In this document: positions 5,658-7,606 of the stretch, in pieces | Layout of the letters: every line of letters starts with the position of its first letter | Position numbering within the stretch: position 1 is the first letter of the stretch | Assembly: GCA_016200445.1 (NCBI GenBank) | Contig: JACQEQ010000074.1 | Coordinates: 1 to 7,606, forward strand | DNA length: 7,606 nt | Reading direction: 5' to 3' | From: Gammaproteobacteria bacterium | GTDB lineage: Bacteria; Pseudomonadota; Gammaproteobacteria; SG8-11 | The notes under the pieces: generated by a model | Databases searched by the model: none | Told to the model about the DNA's origin: nothing | What the model saw: only the letters and a program-made list of their open reading frames with translations | Position numbers and translations under genes: made by a program

Positions 5658-6453
5658 CTATTCTTCGGTCTCTGGTTCATCTTCTACTTCAATTTTGGCA
5701 TGGGGATCAAAGGTTACGGTTGAAGCCGGTAAACCGATAAGCAGAAGTGGGCATGGATTACCCACGCCACGATCGACGCGATCCATCAGTTTTCGCCAGT
5801 GAGTCGTCGCAGCACCGAATTTGTCAGATACAAAGTGTTCGGTCCAGGCCTCAGCGAAAGGTTGCGGATTGCGAGGCCGGTTTACTCGTTTATTTACTGC
5901 GTTGATCTGCCTACGCGTTGGGTTTAATCCAAGTGTTTTCAGATCATCAAAAGACTGAACGTTGCGCTCCTGGGTAAATCGATGGACCATACTGCGCATT
6001 TCGTCCTGCAAAGATGATCCGCGAGTTACGATAATGCCGACACTAATCGCACCCTCAGCGTGAAGTCGTTTGAAATTCTCCAGGTCACGATCGAAAAACG
6101 GGTCCTTGTTGTTCCATTCAATTTCCAGCACAACTGTCCCCGCTGTCAAAGCTTGTCTTATTCCAATTCAGAGCGGCCAAGCTGCGGCGCAAACGCTGTG
6201 TACCCTTAGCTTCTCCTCCTCCAGATCAAATGATTTCCGTGATTGGGATCTCTAGATCAATGAGGCAGTTTTCAAGTTCAGCTAATGCCTCTGGAAAATC
6301 TTTCTCCAGAATCGCAGCGGAATGGGAGATAAAACGGATCTCAAACCCCCGTTTATTTATGCGATCAAGCAGTAGCTTCTTTTTACGGGCCATTCTGTCA
6401 GAACCGATAGATCGGAGTCGATTGAACCCCGTTTCTTTGTTGATGGCAAGCAT
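5658..6453 (-). pseudogene. Inactivated BglII/BstYI-family type II restriction endonuclease
   Basis: Two reading-frame pieces form one family member. The first, from ATG 6453 (MLAINKETG; alternative ATG 6393, MARKKKLLLD), carries FEIRFISHSAAILEKDFPEA and LIDLEIPITEII, then hits TGA at 6226-6228. The same frame continues as SGGGEAKGTQRLRR...NWNKTSF to 6148, as in intact relatives. The frame then changes and the C-terminal part resumes with AGTVVLEIEWNNKDPFFDRD, followed by VGIIVTRGSSLQDE, GAATTHWRKLMDRVDRGVGN and CPLLLIG, ending at TAG 5658. From memory of the family, about 20 residues including a HEIDH-like segment should lie between these parts. That segment would hold the catalytic Asp (Asp84 in BglII), while the ExE/ExQ pair (LEIEW here; Glu93 and Gln95 in BglII) remains. 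A restriction-competent product looks impossible. It once partnered the adjacent methyltransferase. Neither start has a good ribosome site. Confidence 0.85.
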
Positions 6454-6480
6454 GTCCCGCCGCCAATGCGAAATCAACCC
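6447..6480. repeat. 34-bp direct repeat, copy 1
   Basis: Begins CAAGCATGTCCCGCCG and ends CGAAATCAACCC. It matches 7147-7180 at 31 of 34 positions, exactly 700 bases away in the same orientation. It covers the first codons of the endonuclease remnant (ATG 6453) and sits where G/C content rises again to the right. Confidence 0.85.
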
Positions 6481-6500
6481 TTGGGGTGTAGGCCAAGGCC

Positions 6501-7130
6501 CTAATTTTGCGATTTCATAGCCAAGGCCGTCACTTCCCCCGTTCGCAAATTTACCCGGAAGGATTTCCGCACGAACAGGAACCGCCCGGTTTCCGCTTGG
6601 ACCACGTTGGTGTCCGCGGTGGGTTGCAACACGATCCAGTCACTCGGGGTCTTGGCGTTGACGTAACCACTGCGCGCGTCGTCGAATACCGGCAGGCGGA
6701 TGCGACGTTCCTGGCCGCCGCGCGTGACGATCAGAAATTCGCGATGGGCGACAGTGCCCGGGTTGTGCAGTTCCAGCCGATAAGAAATGTTCTGGCCGTT
6801 GACGTTGAACGTCGCGGTGCCGCTGGTTTCAACGTCCGCTGACGTGGGCGACGGCAGCCACACGCCGTAGGCATCATGATGCGTCTTGATCACATATCCG
6901 CTCGAACCGAGGATGACCACCACGAGAATGAGCGTGAACCACTGATTATGCTCATTCCAGTAGGCGATGACGGCGAGGATCAGAACGGTGGGCAGGCAGA
7001 GGACCAGAGTGGTCACGATGACCGATTCCCCGAGAGTCAGTTGATCGCGAAACCAATTCGAAATGAATCCCAGCGCGGCGACCGCCGCGACCGTGTAGAT
7101 CAGAGTGATGATGACGATGAGTTTCTTCAT
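6501..7130 (-). CDS. Membrane protein with three predicted helices and a C-terminal extracytoplasmic domain, unknown function
   Basis: A 209-residue protein I do not recognise. Three hydrophobic helices lie at about residues 3-23 (KLIVIITLIYTVAAVAALGF), 37-58 and 65-84. A soluble domain of about 120 residues follows, rich in beta-type sequence (TATFNVNGQNISYRLELHN, RFLFVRKSFRVNLRTGEV). The first segment could be a signal anchor. With three helices and a basic N terminus, the C-terminal domain is likely outside the cytoplasm, though this is a topology guess. ATG 7130 has AAGAG about 6 bases upstream. It also overlaps, as ATGA, the stop of an eight-codon frame that starts at ATG 7153 inside the repeat. 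The coding sequence is G/C-rich like the transporter at the left edge, so it is probably part of the older chromosome. The endonuclease remnant starts 48 bases beyond its stop on the same strand. Confidence 0.82.
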   Translation of the reverse strand: MKKLIVIITLIYTVAAVAALGFISNWFRDQLTLGESVIVTTLVLCLPTVLILAVIAYWNEHNQWFTLILVVVILGSSGYVIKTHHDAYGVWLPSPTSADVETSGTATFNVNGQNISYRLELHNPGTVAHREFLIVTRGGQERRIRLPVFDDARSGYVNAKTPSDWIVLQPTADTNVVQAETGRFLFVRKSFRVNLRTGEVTALAMKSQN

Positions 7131-7146
7131 GCGCTCTTGACGCCGC

Positions 7147-7180
7147 CAAGCATGTCCCGCCGACCATACGAAATCAACCC
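7147..7180. repeat. 34-bp direct repeat, copy 2
   Basis: Second copy of the element at 6447-6480 with three substitutions. It lies in the 113-base gap between the DUF2442 gene and the membrane-protein gene, 17 bases before ATG 7130. The two copies bracket that gene. The rest of this gap (7181-7243) shows nothing I can name. Confidence 0.85.
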
Positions 7181-7243
7181 GAGGGTCAGTCTTAGCGCAA
7201 CTTAGCCAGCTTGATAGGAAATCGGCGAGGAAATTAGAGCGTC

Positions 7244-7531
7244 TTAAGCAACGCCGCTTTTCGGTGGTTTTTCGAGCGTATATCCCGGCTGTAACTTGGA
7301 ATATAAGAACTCAGGAGCGAAATCCGCCCCATTTGGCCACACCAGGGTTTGTAGTTCTTCGTCTACTTTGAACTTGCGGAACTCGGACAGGTTCTTGAGT
7401 GGTTCGAATACTTCACCCCATAGCTCGCTTTGCAGATTCACATCTCCGGAAACGCCGTCCGCGAAACGAATCCAGATCGTATATCCGTCTTTGTATCTAG
7501 CTTCGACAAGTCGCGGTGTCAGGGTTCTCAC
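7244..7531 (-). CDS. DUF2442 domain-containing protein
   Basis: A 95-residue cytoplasmic protein of the DUF2442 family, function unknown. Family features are RFADGVSGDVNL (ADG near residue 25), LWGEVFEPLKN, FRKFKVDEELQTLVW and the diagnostic WPNGADFAPEFLY. Such proteins often sit in small two-gene units with a partner such as DUF4160 and have been proposed to be toxin-antitoxin-like, which I cannot confirm here. The start is GTG 7531; no strong ribosome site is visible, so translation may be coupled to the upstream frame ending at 7561, 29 bases away. Base composition is intermediate between the island and the GC-rich flank. The tail after LYSKLQPGYTLEKPPKSGVA is not conserved as far as I know. 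Confidence 0.88.
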   Translation of the reverse strand: MRTLTPRLVEARYKDGYTIWIRFADGVSGDVNLQSELWGEVFEPLKNLSEFRKFKVDEELQTLVWPNGADFAPEFLYSKLQPGYTLEKPPKSGVA

Positions 7532-7560
7532 TCAAAAAGCTCAATGTATCGTCTTCGAGC

Positions 7561-7606
7561 TTATGCCGCCTTGCGGCGCTTCATCGCCTGATCGAGGTCA
7601 TACGTC
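7561..7606 (-). CDS. 3' end of an unidentified gene upstream of DUF2442
   Basis: The minus strand entering from the right edge reads TYDLDQAMKRRKAA then TAA (7561-7563). The other two frames on this strand stop within the first 25 bases, so this is the only plausible one. The basic C terminus is too short to assign. Its position, 29 bases before the DUF2442 start, suggests it is the first gene of the same small operon. Confidence 0.4.
   Translation of the reverse strand, partial: TYDLDQAMKRRKAA

Noticed and set aside
1..7606. CRISPR arrays, tRNA or rRNA genes, insertion sequences
   Set aside because: I saw no regularly spaced repeats, cloverleaf-like sequences, ribosomal RNA or transposase motifs; the only notable repeat is the two-copy 34-bp element.

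Overview
The window looks like a piece of chromosome from a GC-rich proteobacterium carrying a lower-GC acquired segment. The flanking genes (positions 1-1251 and 6501-7130) are G/C-rich: line 61-120 has 38 G/C of 60 and line 6661-6720 has 41. The middle is poorer: line 4741-4800 has 28. The peptide transporter and the GC-rich membrane-protein gene would fit Xanthomonadales (Rhodanobacter, Dyella, Lysobacter or Xanthomonas relatives), but this is an inference from style, not a firm placement.

Layout. A 3'-partial POT-family peptide transporter (1-1251, +) ends 13 bases from a convergent three-gene operon on the minus strand (3825 to 1265). That operon encodes a zinc-dependent phospholipase C-like protein, a small putative lipoprotein rich in cysteine, and a coiled-coil protein with two membrane segments whose gene is split by a single-base frameshift. 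A 230-base AT-rich divergent control region (3826-4055) separates it from a plus-strand operon (4056-5650): an XRE-type repressor, an ImmA/IrrE metallopeptidase and an MT-A70-type DNA adenine methyltransferase. The control region holds a near-consensus sigma-70 promoter for the repressor operon, a candidate promoter for the phospholipase operon, and a 21-bp near-perfect palindrome between them.

Tail to tail with the methyltransferase, 7 bases away, lies a broken BglII/BstYI-family restriction endonuclease (6453 to 5658, -). It carries an in-frame TGA and an internal deletion plus frame change that appears to remove the segment with the catalytic aspartate. The likely picture is a former type II restriction-modification system that has lost restriction but kept its methyltransferase and its regulator/protease pair.

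Beyond a 34-bp repeat (6447-6480) composition returns to GC-rich, with a three-helix membrane protein (7130 to 6501). A second copy of the repeat lies just upstream of that gene (7147-7180). The window closes with a DUF2442 protein (7531 to 7244) and the last codons of an upstream gene on the same strand. I saw no tRNA or rRNA genes, CRISPR arrays, transposases or integrases. No stretch over 300 bases lacks a gene or gene remnant.
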